This document shows positions 1 to 6,713 of a stretch of DNA of 32,734 nucleotides, in pieces. Each line of letters opens with the position of its first letter. Position 1 is the stretch's first letter. The stretch comes from a virus. The stretch spans positions 1-32,734 of IMG/VR virus record IMGVR_UViG_3300030388_000609, one strand, 5' to 3'. The position numbers and the translations under genes are program-made. The notes under the pieces are model-generated. The model ran no database searches. It saw only the letters and a program-made list of their open reading frames with translations, and had not been told where the DNA came from.

Positions 1-194
1 TCCACGTTGCGCCAGCCATCGTTGCCATCACTGGACAGGTTGTCCTCGTGGTAATAAATATCCGCGTGATTAGTCATAGTGTTGCAGATATAATTGCCAA
101 GGCCACCAGCCTTAGACTCTGCAAGCTGTTCGGTAAGCACGCGAACTTGATTTGTGAGTGCCGCTACTGTGTTATCATTTTTCTTAATAGTCAT
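1..194 (-). CDS. Hypothetical protein, N-terminal part (runs off the left edge)
   Basis: The start codon is at 194-192 with an AGGAGT ribosome binding site at 202-207, seven bases upstream. Sixty-four codons are open to the left edge. The protein begins MTIKKNDNTVAALTNQVRVL and continues as a short coiled-coil-like stretch (TNQVRVLTEQLAES, residues 13-26) before a polar segment. I recognise no family. It is divergent from the small terminase. Joined to the right edge of the window with a one-base shared end, it would continue in frame into the minus-strand gene that stops at 32334, giving about 197 residues; that join is inference. Confidence 0.7.
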   Translation of the reverse strand, partial: MTIKKNDNTVAALTNQVRVLTEQLAESKAGGLGNYICNTMTNHADIYYHEDNLSSDGNDGWRNV

Positions 195-400
195 TTTATG
201 TACTCCTAAAGTTTAAATTATCGTTCTTTCTTTCTACCACCACAGTCTTTCGGCAGGCGAAAGCGGGTGGGGCCAGACGACTAAGAGATGCCTACAAACT
301 GAAGCCCTCTTAGGCTGAGGCTTGACGTTTGCAAGGGCGGACAACAAGGAAGGTTGCCCGTTCAACAATGAGGTTGCCCTGACCAAGCAAAGCGGCGTCA

Positions 401-446
401 GGTTAACAGCAACCGCACACAGGTCGTTCGGTTAACAGCAACCGCA
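401..446. repeat. Two copies of a 17-bp direct repeat
   Basis: GGTTAACAGCAACCGCA occurs exactly at 401-417 and 430-446, starts 29 bases apart. Its GCAACC core is complementary to the GGTTGC blocks at 352-357 and 372-377, so alternative hairpins can form. The first copy also closes a longer stem: CCTGAC at 378-383 pairs with GTCAGG at 397-402. Confidence 0.75.
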
Positions 447-762
447 AGAAAATACTATGTTCGTTTCTATCCCTTGCAACCGTTTTGGGGGTAGCTCATA
501 GACGGTTGGACCTACACGGTTTTGCCTGTTGTAAGACGCCGAGCGTAAGCGAGGTGGTTAATTCAGTAATGCGCGCAAGCGCCCTATTCTGTCTTTCCTA
601 CTTCTTTACTCTCTTCTCTTGCGATAGTCGGCAGGTGCCCGTCAGGGTCAAGACGGAACGGCTTGATGCTCTTGCACACCAGAGCGTCCGACCCTATGTC
701 GGGATCGTCCGTCAATAGCAGAACGAGGTACTAGAATACCTATTTGGTACTGTGACGTTACG

Positions 763-781
763 TTACGCATTGACACTGCCT
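763..781 (+). promoter_or_regulatory. Candidate late promoter/activator motif, copy 1 (imperfect)
   Basis: This site matches 13 of 19 positions of the motif at 4652-4670. It includes the GCATTGA core and a perfect -35-like TTGACA at 770-775. The matching -10 is weak (GCTTAT at 793-798). It lies 89 bases before the small terminase start. Confidence 0.4.
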
Positions 782-851
782 CTTGCCAAGGTGCTTATTG
801 GGGGGAGAGAGGGAGAGGGGGGCAAGCAAAGGGATATATGGAAGGTATGGA

Positions 852-1226
852 ATGAATGTAGTTACTAAGAAGCTGACTGATAAACAGACAGCACTAGTGG
901 ACACCCTCGTAGCAAACGGGTGTACAATTAAACAGGCCGCTGAGTTGGCTGGATATGCAGTAGGCGAGTCTGGAAGAGTGACTGCAAGCAAGGCTTTAAA
1001 GCTAGCGCATGTGCAGCAATACATGCAACAGAGGATCAATGAGGAGTTCGGTCTTAGTGCTACACTAGCAGTAGGGACAGTGCGTAGATTAGCTACAGGT
1101 GCTAAGTCTGAGTACGTGCAGTTGGAAGCGAGCAAGGATCTACTGGATAGGGCTGGTTACAAGCCGATAGAACGGGCACAGGTACAGGTGGCGGGTGACA
1201 TCCGTGTTAGTATTGACCTCGGATAG
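852..1226 (+). CDS. terS: Terminase small subunit
   Basis: Probable DNA-recognition subunit of the packaging motor, 124 residues. The N-terminal third (TDKQTALVDTLVANGCTIKQAAELAGY, split here as residues about 8-34) reads as a helix-turn-helix of the terminase small-subunit type, followed by a helical region ending in a strand-rich tail. I chose the ATG at 852 because GAAGG at 841-845 is well spaced. An in-frame TTG at 783 would add Gly/Arg-rich residues that simply translate the purine tract. Position ahead of the large terminase agrees with the role. The gene is flanked by G-rich tracts on both sides. The assignment rests on fold pattern and context. Confidence 0.75.
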   Translation: MNVVTKKLTDKQTALVDTLVANGCTIKQAAELAGYAVGESGRVTASKALKLAHVQQYMQQRINEEFGLSATLAVGTVRRLATGAKSEYVQLEASKDLLDRAGYKPIERAQVQVAGDIRVSIDLG

Positions 1227-1259
1227 CGTGCAGCCCTCGCTAGCGCTCGGACTTTGTAT

Positions 1260-1306
1260 GGGGGGGGGTAACAAGTTCTCTAATTGTAAGAGAGGGGGGT
1301 GGGGGG
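1260..1306 (+). other. G-rich tract downstream of small terminase
   Basis: The plus strand carries a run of nine G at 1260-1268, then two runs of six G separated by one T at 1294-1306. It lies in the non-coding gap 1227-1421. With the purine tract 800-822 it brackets the small terminase gene. A G-quadruplex is possible but untested. Confidence 0.5.
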
Positions 1307-1421
1307 TCAAAACTGCAAGCACACTTGCTATGTTACGTCTACAGCGCACACCATTTGCTGAAAAGGTTTATTGCCAGATATATTTTTATTAGTGTAAGGT
1401 GATCTTGAAAAGGAGAATGTT

Positions 1422-1745
1422 ATGGCTACTGTTAAAGAGCTTCAAGCTCAGTTAAAGAAACTTACTGTGCGTCGAGACAGCTTGCTATCGTTACGTTTTA
1501 TGAAGCATGAATTAGGCCCAAAGCAAGAGAAGCAGTTATCCAACGCTGCTAAAGAAGCGGACAAAATAAAGGTTTCGATGGATAAGACAGCAGCTGCTAT
1601 TAAGAAAAGAGAAGCAATGCTAAAAAGAGAGACCTCCAAATTACTCAAGGCGGGTCGTGGTGGCGGTGGCGGAAACGCCGGCAATCCTACAATAGACATG
1701 GGCAGCCACAAGGTACGATTAGTAAAAGATATGGTTGGTAAATAG
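1422..1745 (+). CDS. Small basic coiled-coil protein, unknown function
   Basis: 107 residues with a strong AAGGAGA site before the start. The protein is Lys/Arg-rich and mostly helical: heptad-like stretches run from residue 3 to about 80 (VKELQAQLKKL and AAAIKKREAMLKRE). A glycine run of five follows at about residues 79-85, then a short basic tail. I recognise no family. It opens a row of eight tiny genes between the two terminase subunits, so a virion or packaging accessory role is possible but not shown. Confidence 0.75.
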   Translation: MATVKELQAQLKKLTVRRDSLLSLRFMKHELGPKQEKQLSNAAKEADKIKVSMDKTAAAIKKREAMLKRETSKLLKAGRGGGGGNAGNPTIDMGSHKVRLVKDMVGK

Positions 1746-1755
1746 GAGAAGAGTT

Positions 1756-1899
1756 ATGGCCGAGGCTAAGAAAAAGAAAGCAGTTGCGGAGAAGAAGGTA
1801 GTTTCTCTTCCTCTCTCAGCAAACGCCATTAACAAGAAGCGTCTTAGCGATCTTCGAGATGAGATAGCTCGTGCTAACTCAGGGAAGAAAGATGCGTAA
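1756..1899 (+). CDS. Small Lys-rich protein, unknown
   Basis: 47 residues, ATG at 1756 with AGGAGA seven bases upstream. The sequence starts MAEAKKKKAVAEKKVVSLPL and ends in a charged helix (KKRLSDLRDEIARANSGKKDA). Its last codons overlap the next gene's start at 1892 by eight bases, which suggests translational coupling. No family recognised. Very short, but the ribosome binding site and the tight packing support it. Confidence 0.65.
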   Translation: MAEAKKKKAVAEKKVVSLPLSANAINKKRLSDLRDEIARANSGKKDA

Positions 1900-2161
1900 T
1901 GAGCATAAGAGTCCTACTGGAGGGTTGAGCCCTGCTGGACGTAGACATTTAAAGAGGACAGAGGGTGCCAATCTAAAACCTCCTGTTAGTAGTGGAACGA
2001 ATCCCCGACGTGTTTCTTTCGCTGCAAGGTTTGCTGGAATGGCTGGACCTATGACGGATAATAACGGTGAGCCAACCCGTAAGGCATTGGCACTGAAGAA
2101 GTGGGGCTTTGGTTCTGTCGAAGCTGCCCGTAATTTTGCAAGGAGGCATAAGAAGTCATAA
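1892..2161 (+). CDS. Small conserved phage protein, resembles DUF6321
   Basis: 89 residues. I place the start at 1892 (MRNEHKSPTGGLSPAGRRHL) rather than at an upstream GTG because GGGAAG is spaced correctly. Visible features are the basic N-terminus with SPTGGLSPAGRR, a GANLKPPV segment near residue 28, an FAARFAGMAGPMTDNNGEPTR segment (residues 44-64, with RKALALKKWG after it), and a basic end. This order recalls the small phage proteins labelled DUF6321, from memory and unverified. The stop overlaps the next start by one base (TAATG). Confidence 0.7.
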   Translation: MRNEHKSPTGGLSPAGRRHLKRTEGANLKPPVSSGTNPRRVSFAARFAGMAGPMTDNNGEPTRKALALKKWGFGSVEAARNFARRHKKS

Positions 2162-2352
2162 TGTGTTTTAGTGGAGCAAGCGCGGAAAACCGCTACCAAG
2201 CAATGAAGAAGACATACGATCCTCTTCCATCATTAGGAATGAAGTCTGACACCAGTGAAGACGCGGCCCCAGAGGCATCGCCATTAATGGATGTCCGCCG
2301 AGGAGGCAAGAAGAAGCGCTCTCTGCTAACGCCTATGTACAACGCGGGATGA
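2161..2352 (+). CDS. Small MCF-type phage protein A
   Basis: 63 residues. It begins MCFSG and ends with a Gly/Lys patch followed by KKRSLLTPMYNAG. The same layout (MCF start, acidic middle, Lys-Gly patch, RRSL near the end) occurs in the gene at 4710-4916, so the two look paralogous. Small MCFGG-type proteins are common beside terminase and portal genes of podoviruses; their function is unknown to me. It overlaps the upstream gene by one base and the downstream gene by four. Confidence 0.7.
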   Translation: MCFSGASAENRYQAMKKTYDPLPSLGMKSDTSEDAAPEASPLMDVRRGGKKKRSLLTPMYNAG

Positions 2353-2549
2353 GTTTTTTATCGACCCTACCAAGAGCAGACTTAGCCCTTCTTCGCCACA
2401 TCGTTCGCAAGACTGAGTATGCTTACATTGAAGCGAAGCACGGCAAGAGCTTTGTAACTGATGCTGAGTGCGACAAGCTCATAGATAGCATCGCCCCTGA
2501 GATAGTCGAGCGTATGATTAAGTTCGGCGTGGATAAAGGATTAAGATAA
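2349..2549 (+). CDS. Small hypothetical protein
   Basis: 66 residues, starting within the ATGA overlap with the previous gene. It is predicted helical throughout (ADLALLRHIVRKTEYAYIE, then a charged C-terminal helix ending KFGVDKGLR). No family recognised. Its final codons lie inside the first copy of a 19-bp repeat, whose second copy lies after the next gene. Confidence 0.7.
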   Translation: MSFLSTLPRADLALLRHIVRKTEYAYIEAKHGKSFVTDAECDKLIDSIAPEIVERMIKFGVDKGLR

Positions 2550-2825
2550 TGGCTGAAGAAACAGGACGCGCAAAATTAAACAAGCAAATGCTAGCCGCTG
2601 TAAGAAGGTACATCAAAGTTAAAAACGATGGTAGTGTAGTTGTTACTAAGGGTGTTGGCTCTTTTAAGCAGGGTCAACAGTTGCCTATGGTGGGAATAAA
2701 AGGCGCAAGCTTAATATCTACTGATCCTAAATCGAATCTTTCTTGGCAAAAAGAAAACGCAAAAACAGTTAGATCTATATTCAATGCAATAAAAACAAAC
2801 TCAGAGTAAAGGATTAAGATAATGG
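2534..2825. repeat. 19-bp direct repeats bracketing one small gene
   Basis: TAAAGGATTAAGATAATGG occurs exactly at 2534-2552 and 2807-2825. In the first copy it encodes the end of the upstream protein plus a TAATG stop/start overlap. In the second copy the same bases follow a stop codon and are untranslated until the next ATG at 2822. This looks like the remnant of a gene insertion or tandem duplication. Confidence 0.85.
2549..2809 (+). CDS. Small hypothetical protein inside a direct repeat (likely inserted)
   Basis: 86 residues. It has a basic N-terminal helix (RAKLNKQMLAAVRRYIKVK, residues 7-25) then a strand-rich middle (NDGSVVVTKGVGSFKQGQQL) and a polar C-terminus. No family recognised. 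It overlaps the upstream gene by one base but, unlike most neighbours, is separated from the next gene by 12 bases of repeat sequence. The 273-bp repeat-to-repeat unit is 91 codons. I infer late acquisition; its sequence looks more AT-rich than its neighbours by eye. Confidence 0.7.
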   Translation: MAEETGRAKLNKQMLAAVRRYIKVKNDGSVVVTKGVGSFKQGQQLPMVGIKGASLISTDPKSNLSWQKENAKTVRSIFNAIKTNSE

Positions 2826-2965
2826 GACTATACTCTAACATGAATGCCCGTAAGAAGGCTGGCACCAGCAGGTCTAAGAAGAAATCTACGGTTACAGACA
2901 AGGCATACTCTAATATGAAGGCTGGTTTCCCTAAAAAGAAGAGCCTTCTTAAAAAGAAAGTCTAG
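2822..2965 (+). CDS. Small basic phage protein (YSN/RKKAGTSR type)
   Basis: 47 residues: MGLYSNMNARKKAGTSRSKK, then a Thr/Lys segment, AYSNMKAGFPKKKSLLKKKV. The YSN...RKKAGTSR...AYxNMKxGFPKK pattern recurs, as I remember it, in tiny basic proteins upstream of phage large terminases; the function is unknown. The YSN-M element occurs twice within the protein (residues 4-7 and 29-32). It is translated from the ATG in the second 19-bp repeat. Confidence 0.7.
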   Translation: MGLYSNMNARKKAGTSRSKKKSTVTDKAYSNMKAGFPKKKSLLKKKV

Positions 2966-2968
2966 CAA

Positions 2969-3127
2969 ATGGCAAGTTTAACTGCAAAACAAACAGCAGC
3001 AATGAAGAAGCACAAGGTACATCATACAGCAAGGCACATGAGCAGTATGACTAAATCCATGAAGGCAGGTAAAACCTTTGGTCAAGCGCACACCATTGCA
3101 AAGAAAAGTGAAGCATCTAAAAAATAA
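2969..3127 (+). CDS. Small basic His/Lys-rich phage protein
   Basis: 52 residues: MASLTAKQTAAMKKHKVHHT, ARHMSSMTKSMKAGKTFGQA, then a basic tail. The LTAKQ...KKH...HHTxxHMxxM...MKAGKxFxxAH pattern matches, from memory, a common tiny podovirus protein encoded immediately before the large terminase. It may bind DNA given its charge, but no function is shown. The stop overlaps the large terminase start by one base (TAATG), so the two are probably translationally coupled. Confidence 0.75.
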   Translation: MASLTAKQTAAMKKHKVHHTARHMSSMTKSMKAGKTFGQAHTIAKKSEASKK

Positions 3128-4650
3128 TGGCTGAGTTTAAGTACAAACCTGACGGTGATGTCCTCAAAGAGTTTATGAAGAACACCACTTTTTTTCGTGG
3201 CATAAGAGGCCCAGTAGGTTCTGGTAAGTCTGTAGCCTGTTGCGTTGAAGTATTCCGACGTGCGCTTGAACAAGAGAAAAGCCCAGATGGAATACGACAT
3301 AGCCGATGGGCTATTATCCGTAACACCAACCCACAGCTTAGAACCACAACCATTAAGACATGGCTTGATTGGTTCCCAGAATCTGATTGGGGCAAGTTTA
3401 CTTGGTCCGTTCCGTACACCCACCACATTAAGAAGGGTGATATTAATCTCGAAGTTCTTTTCCTAGCATTAGATAGGCCCGAAGATGTTAAGAAATTACT
3501 ATCTCTTGAGCTTACTGGAGTCTGGATTAACGAAGCTAGGGAGCTTCCTAAGAGTATTATTGATGCCTGTACAATGCGTGTTGGTCGTTTCCCTTCAATG
3601 CGTGATGGCGGTCCTTCTTGGACTGGCGTTATTGCCGATACCAACGCCCCTGAGGAAGATCATTGGTGGCCAATCATGGCTGGGGAGGTTCCAGTGCCAG
3701 ATCATATTCCGCGTGAGCAAGCTAAGATGCTGGTTAAACCTTCGAACTGGAAGTTCTTTACGCAGCCCTCTGGTATGGTGGAAGACAAAGGGGACGAAGG
3801 GGAAATAAAAGACTACGTTCCCAACAAGAATGCTGAGAACACTAAGAATATGATGAAGTCTTACTACCCAAACCTCATACAGGGTAAGACTAAAAGCTGG
3901 ATTGACGTGTATGTAATGAATAAACTAGGCCATATCCAAGACGGAAAGCCTGTTTATCCTATGTTTGCACCTGATATCCACGTAGCAACAGACGAAATAC
4001 CAGTGGCAGCAGGGGTTCCTGTGTATGTGGGGGTAGACTTTGGCCTTACTCCAGCCGCAGTATTCGGCCAGAAGATACGAGGTCGTTGGTTCTTACAGTC
4101 TGAGATAGTAGCTATCGACATGGGCATTGTAAGATTTGCTGAAGTTATGCGTAATGAGCTATCAACTCGCTTTGCTGCTGCTGGCGATGTTATTATATAC
4201 GGCGATCCCGCAGGTGACTTTAGAGCGCAGACTGATGAATCTACTCCCTTTCACATTCTGCGTGGTGCTGGCTTGAAGGCGTACCCAGCGCCCTCCAACT
4301 CTGTTGACCTTCGTCTTGAGGCTGTATCTTCCCAGCTAACCAAGATGGTAGAAGGGAAGCCAGTGCTTTTAATTGATAGGCGCTGCCCACAGCTAATCAA
4401 AGGCTTTGAAGGTGGCTATGCTTATAAGCGTATGGAAGTATCAGGCGAACGATATGCTGATAAACCAGACAAGAATATGTTTAGCCACGTTCACGATGCT
4501 GCTCAGTACCTATTCTTAGGTGCCGGTGAGGGTCGAGCATTGATGAACTCACAGAAGCCAGCGGTCCCAGTGGTCGCCAAGCGGAACTTTGATGTGTTTA
4601 ACAGAGGTTCAAGCGCCAGAAAGAAGCCTAGCTTCTGGGCTAGGATGTAG
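3127..4650 (+). CDS. terL: Terminase large subunit
   Basis: ATP-driven packaging motor and headful or end-cutting nuclease, 507 residues. The N-terminal ATPase shows a Walker A motif GPVGSGKS at residues 28-35 and a Walker B-like LTGVWINEARE at 129-139, with E136 as the likely catalytic glutamate. The C-terminal RNase H-like nuclease shows VGVDFGLTP (D304), YGDPAGD (D360) and HVHDAAQY (D457), the usual acidic triad. Length is normal. The start overlaps the upstream gene by one base. It is followed by a promoter-like intergenic motif, so the portal block may have its own transcription start. Confidence 0.95.
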   Translation: MAEFKYKPDGDVLKEFMKNTTFFRGIRGPVGSGKSVACCVEVFRRALEQEKSPDGIRHSRWAIIRNTNPQLRTTTIKTWLDWFPESDWGKFTWSVPYTHHIKKGDINLEVLFLALDRPEDVKKLLSLELTGVWINEARELPKSIIDACTMRVGRFPSMRDGGPSWTGVIADTNAPEEDHWWPIMAGEVPVPDHIPREQAKMLVKPSNWKFFTQPSGMVEDKGDEGEIKDYVPNKNAENTKNMMKSYYPNLIQGKTKSWIDVYVMNKLGHIQDGKPVYPMFAPDIHVATDEIPVAAGVPVYVGVDFGLTPAAVFGQKIRGRWFLQSEIVAIDMGIVRFAEVMRNELSTRFAAAGDVIIYGDPAGDFRAQTDESTPFHILRGAGLKAYPAPSNSVDLRLEAVSSQLTKMVEGKPVLLIDRRCPQLIKGFEGGYAYKRMEVSGERYADKPDKNMFSHVHDAAQYLFLGAGEGRALMNSQKPAVPVVAKRNFDVFNRGSSARKKPSFWARM

Positions 4651-4651
4651 T

Positions 4652-4670
4652 TTGTGCATTGATATTTTCT
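4652..4670 (+). promoter_or_regulatory. Candidate late promoter/activator motif, copy 2
   Basis: TTGTGCATTGATATTTTCT lies in the 59-base gap after the large terminase. It is identical at 17 of 19 positions to 19616-19634, before the fiber gene. TTGATA could serve as a -35 box, but the -10 (TACGAA at 4683) is poor, so an activator or a non-standard sigma factor may be needed. Confidence 0.55.
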
Positions 4671-4709
4671 CATATTTGTGTTTACGAATAACAAACGAAG
4701 GAGAATGGT

Positions 4710-4916
4710 ATGTGTTTTGGTCCTAGTAGTTCAGCAAAGCAGGCATCTGCTGAACAGCGTGTAGAAGCTGACGATGTAGAACGTGAAGAGTTAGTTGATC
4801 GCGCAGAGCAAAAGCGTGAAGACATATCAGATGTTCTTAAAAAGAAAAAGGGCGGGGGTACACGTAGGTCTTTATTCTCTAACAACCGTCAAGGTTTTTT
4901 AGGTAGGTTCGACTAA
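4710..4916 (+). CDS. Small MCF-type phage protein B
   Basis: 68 residues with an AAGGAGA site at 4698-4704. It begins MCFGPSSSAKQASAEQ, has a strongly charged helical middle (EADDVEREELVDRAEQKRED, residues 19-38), and ends in a Lys/Gly patch and TRRSLFSNNRQGFLGRF. It shares layout with the gene at 2161-2352. Its stop overlaps the portal start by one base, tying its expression to the portal. The function of this family is unknown to me. Confidence 0.75.
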   Translation: MCFGPSSSAKQASAEQRVEADDVEREELVDRAEQKREDISDVLKKKKGGGTRRSLFSNNRQGFLGRFD

Positions 4917-6469
4917 TGGCTGATGACCCAATTGCAAAGCAGTACGTTCAAAGCTACCAGAAGGCTAAGGCTTTCCGAGAGAATTGGGTCCCATTGTTTG
5001 AAGAGTGCTACGAGTATGCCCTTCCACAGCGTGAATCGTTTTACTACGAAGAAGCTGGCCAACGTAGAGACGATAAGATCTTTGATGAGACTGCCGTAGT
5101 AGGTGTGCAAGAGTTTGCTAGCCGCCTACAGTCTGGCATTGTTCCTAACTTTGCTAGGTGGGCTGACTTACTTGCTGGTAGCGAAGTACCAGTTGAGCAA
5201 AGGGAAGAAGTAAACAACGAGCTAGATGAAGTAACGGACTATGTGTTCGAGGTTCTCCAGAACTCTAACTTTAGCCAAGAGGTGCATGAGTCATTCATGG
5301 ACTTGGCTGTTGGCACAGGTATTCTATGCGTAGAAGAAGGCGACTCGGTTAACCCTGTTCGCTTCTCTGCTATACCGTTGCCGCATGTTGTCCTAGACAA
5401 CGGACCTGATGATACGATTGATCACGTTTACAGAGAGCGCAAGAAGGTTAAGTTCGACCATCTTTCTTTAATGTACCCTACTGGTCAGTTTAACTCTGAA
5501 GTCATGGCGTTAATGGGATCTGGTCGTGAGACTACTGTTCTTGAAATAGTATGCCGAGATTATTCCAAAAAGAATCAAGAAGCCTACTTCCACTTTGCAA
5601 TCTGTATGACGACAAAGTCCTGTATCTATAAAAAAGAGATGTCCGGACTAGGCTCAAACCCCTTTGTTTGCTTCCGCTGGTCTAAATGTGCTGGTGAAAT
5701 CTATGGCCGTGGCCCATTAATGAACGCATTATCTGCGATTAAGACTACGAACCTTACAATAGAACTGATCCTTGAGAACGCTCAGATGTCTATCTCTGGT
5801 ATTTACCAGATGGAAGATGACGGAGTTATTAATCCAGATACAATAAACCTAGTTCCCGGATCTATCATACCTAAAGCTATGGGTTCTGCTGGCCTACAGC
5901 CTATCCAAGCGGCTGGTAGGTTCGATGTGGCACAGCTTATCTTGTCTGATATGCGACAGAACATTAAAGCTGCACTGTATAACGACATGCTTGGCAATCC
6001 TGACAAGACACCAGCGTCTGCTACTGAGGTTGCAGAAAGAATGGCTGACCTTTCTAGGCGTATGGGCTCTGCATTTGGGCGTCTACAAGCGGAACTTGTT
6101 CAGCCGGTACTTCAGCGTGTTATATATATCTTAAAGAAACAGGGGCGTATTGATGTACCGAAGGTTAATGGAAGAGAAGTTAAGGTTCGGTCGGTTTCTC
6201 CACTGGCTCAAGCACAATCCAATCAGGACATTTCTAGCGTGGCTAGATTCCTAGAGTTAGTTGGCGGGGCCTTTGGTCCTGAGATGTTGCAGCTATTAAT
6301 TGATGGGGAAAAGACAGCTATTCACTTAGCTAAGAAGTTTGGTGTACCAGAAAGCTTGATACGCGACGAAGATCAGCGTAAGCAAATAGCTGCAATGGCG
6401 CAGCAAATGGCGCAACAGCAACAACAGCAACAACAACAAGGACAGATGGTTGAACAACCAGAAGGTTAA
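4916..6469 (+). CDS. Portal (head-tail connector) protein, T7 gp8-like
   Basis: Forms the dodecameric ring at the packaging vertex, where terminase docks and the tail attaches. 517 residues, in the range of T7-type connectors. Family features are the N-terminal helical stretch with LFEECYEYALPQRESFY (residues about 27-43), a GVQEFASRLQSGIVPNFARW segment near 62-81, and SATEVAERMADLSRRMGSAFGRLQAELVQPVL, split by family convention around residues 365-400. The C-terminus is odd: a glutamine-rich run at residues 496-509 (residues 494-517 include MAQQMAQ and nine consecutive Q), encoded by CAA/CAG repeats. Confidence 0.93.
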   Translation: MADDPIAKQYVQSYQKAKAFRENWVPLFEECYEYALPQRESFYYEEAGQRRDDKIFDETAVVGVQEFASRLQSGIVPNFARWADLLAGSEVPVEQREEVNNELDEVTDYVFEVLQNSNFSQEVHESFMDLAVGTGILCVEEGDSVNPVRFSAIPLPHVVLDNGPDDTIDHVYRERKKVKFDHLSLMYPTGQFNSEVMALMGSGRETTVLEIVCRDYSKKNQEAYFHFAICMTTKSCIYKKEMSGLGSNPFVCFRWSKCAGEIYGRGPLMNALSAIKTTNLTIELILENAQMSISGIYQMEDDGVINPDTINLVPGSIIPKAMGSAGLQPIQAAGRFDVAQLILSDMRQNIKAALYNDMLGNPDKTPASATEVAERMADLSRRMGSAFGRLQAELVQPVLQRVIYILKKQGRIDVPKVNGREVKVRSVSPLAQAQSNQDISSVARFLELVGGAFGPEMLQLLIDGEKTAIHLAKKFGVPESLIRDEDQRKQIAAMAQQMAQQQQQQQQQGQMVEQPEG

Positions 6470-6713
6470 CATAGGGATAGACGGGGTTCAGAGGAAGTCG
6501 GACCTTGATCGACAAATAAGCCACAACATATCGAAACTATTCGAGGGGGTGACGGGCAAGGAAGTCCTGCGCTACCTTCGCTCTATTACCATTGAGATGG
6601 TGAATGGGCCTAACGTGACCACTGATGAACTGCGACACCTAGAAGGCCAGCGTTATATAGTTGGCCTTATAGAGCAGCGGATTTCACATTCACATAGGAG
6701 TAAGAACAAATGA
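6450..6713 (+). CDS. Bbp19-like small phage protein
   Basis: 87 residues from a TTG start at 6450, with AAGGA at 6438-6442 inside the portal gene. It overlaps the portal end by 20 bases and the scaffold start by four (ATGA). The pattern ISKLFEGVTGKEVLRYLRSI (residues 28-47) and LRHLEGQRYIVGLIEQRI (about 62-79) recalls Bbp19-type proteins encoded between portal and scaffold in many podoviruses. The exact role is unknown. The unusual start codon is supported by the reading frame and spacing; no ATG gives a full-length alternative. Confidence 0.75.
   Translation: MNNQKVNIGIDGVQRKSDLDRQISHNISKLFEGVTGKEVLRYLRSITIEMVNGPNVTTDELRHLEGQRYIVGLIEQRISHSHRSKNK

Larger units (their letters stand above)
195..851. 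other. Divergent non-coding region upstream of small terminase
   Basis: About 650 bases without a credible gene. It holds a CTTTCG/CGAAAG hairpin (247-263), a CTAAGAG/CTCTTAG inverted repeat (281-313), repeated GGTTGC and GCAACC blocks (351-508), a CCGAC/GTCGG hairpin (688-702), two GGTACT copies 19 bases apart (727-732, 746-751), and a pure purine tract (800-822). It must contain the promoters for the leftward gene at 194 and the rightward small terminase. Its place next to the small terminase also makes it a candidate packaging recognition site; that is inference. Confidence 0.6.

Noticed and set aside
401-446. CRISPR array
   Set aside because: Only two copies of a 17-bp repeat, with a 12-base gap; no cas genes.
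488-560. tRNA-like GTAGCTCATAGACGGTTGG
   Set aside because: It resembles a D-arm by eye, but the D-stem does not pair and no T-arm or acceptor stem follows.
485-718. 77-residue rightward ORF in the left non-coding region
   Set aside because: No ribosome binding site, unnatural composition, and it overlaps hairpins and repeats.
783-851. Upstream TTG start extending the small terminase
   Set aside because: The extra residues only translate the purine tract; the ATG at 852 has a good ribosome binding site.
1195-1392. 65-residue ORF after the small terminase
   Set aside because: It overlaps the terminase end in another frame, reads through the G-rich tract, and lacks a ribosome binding site.
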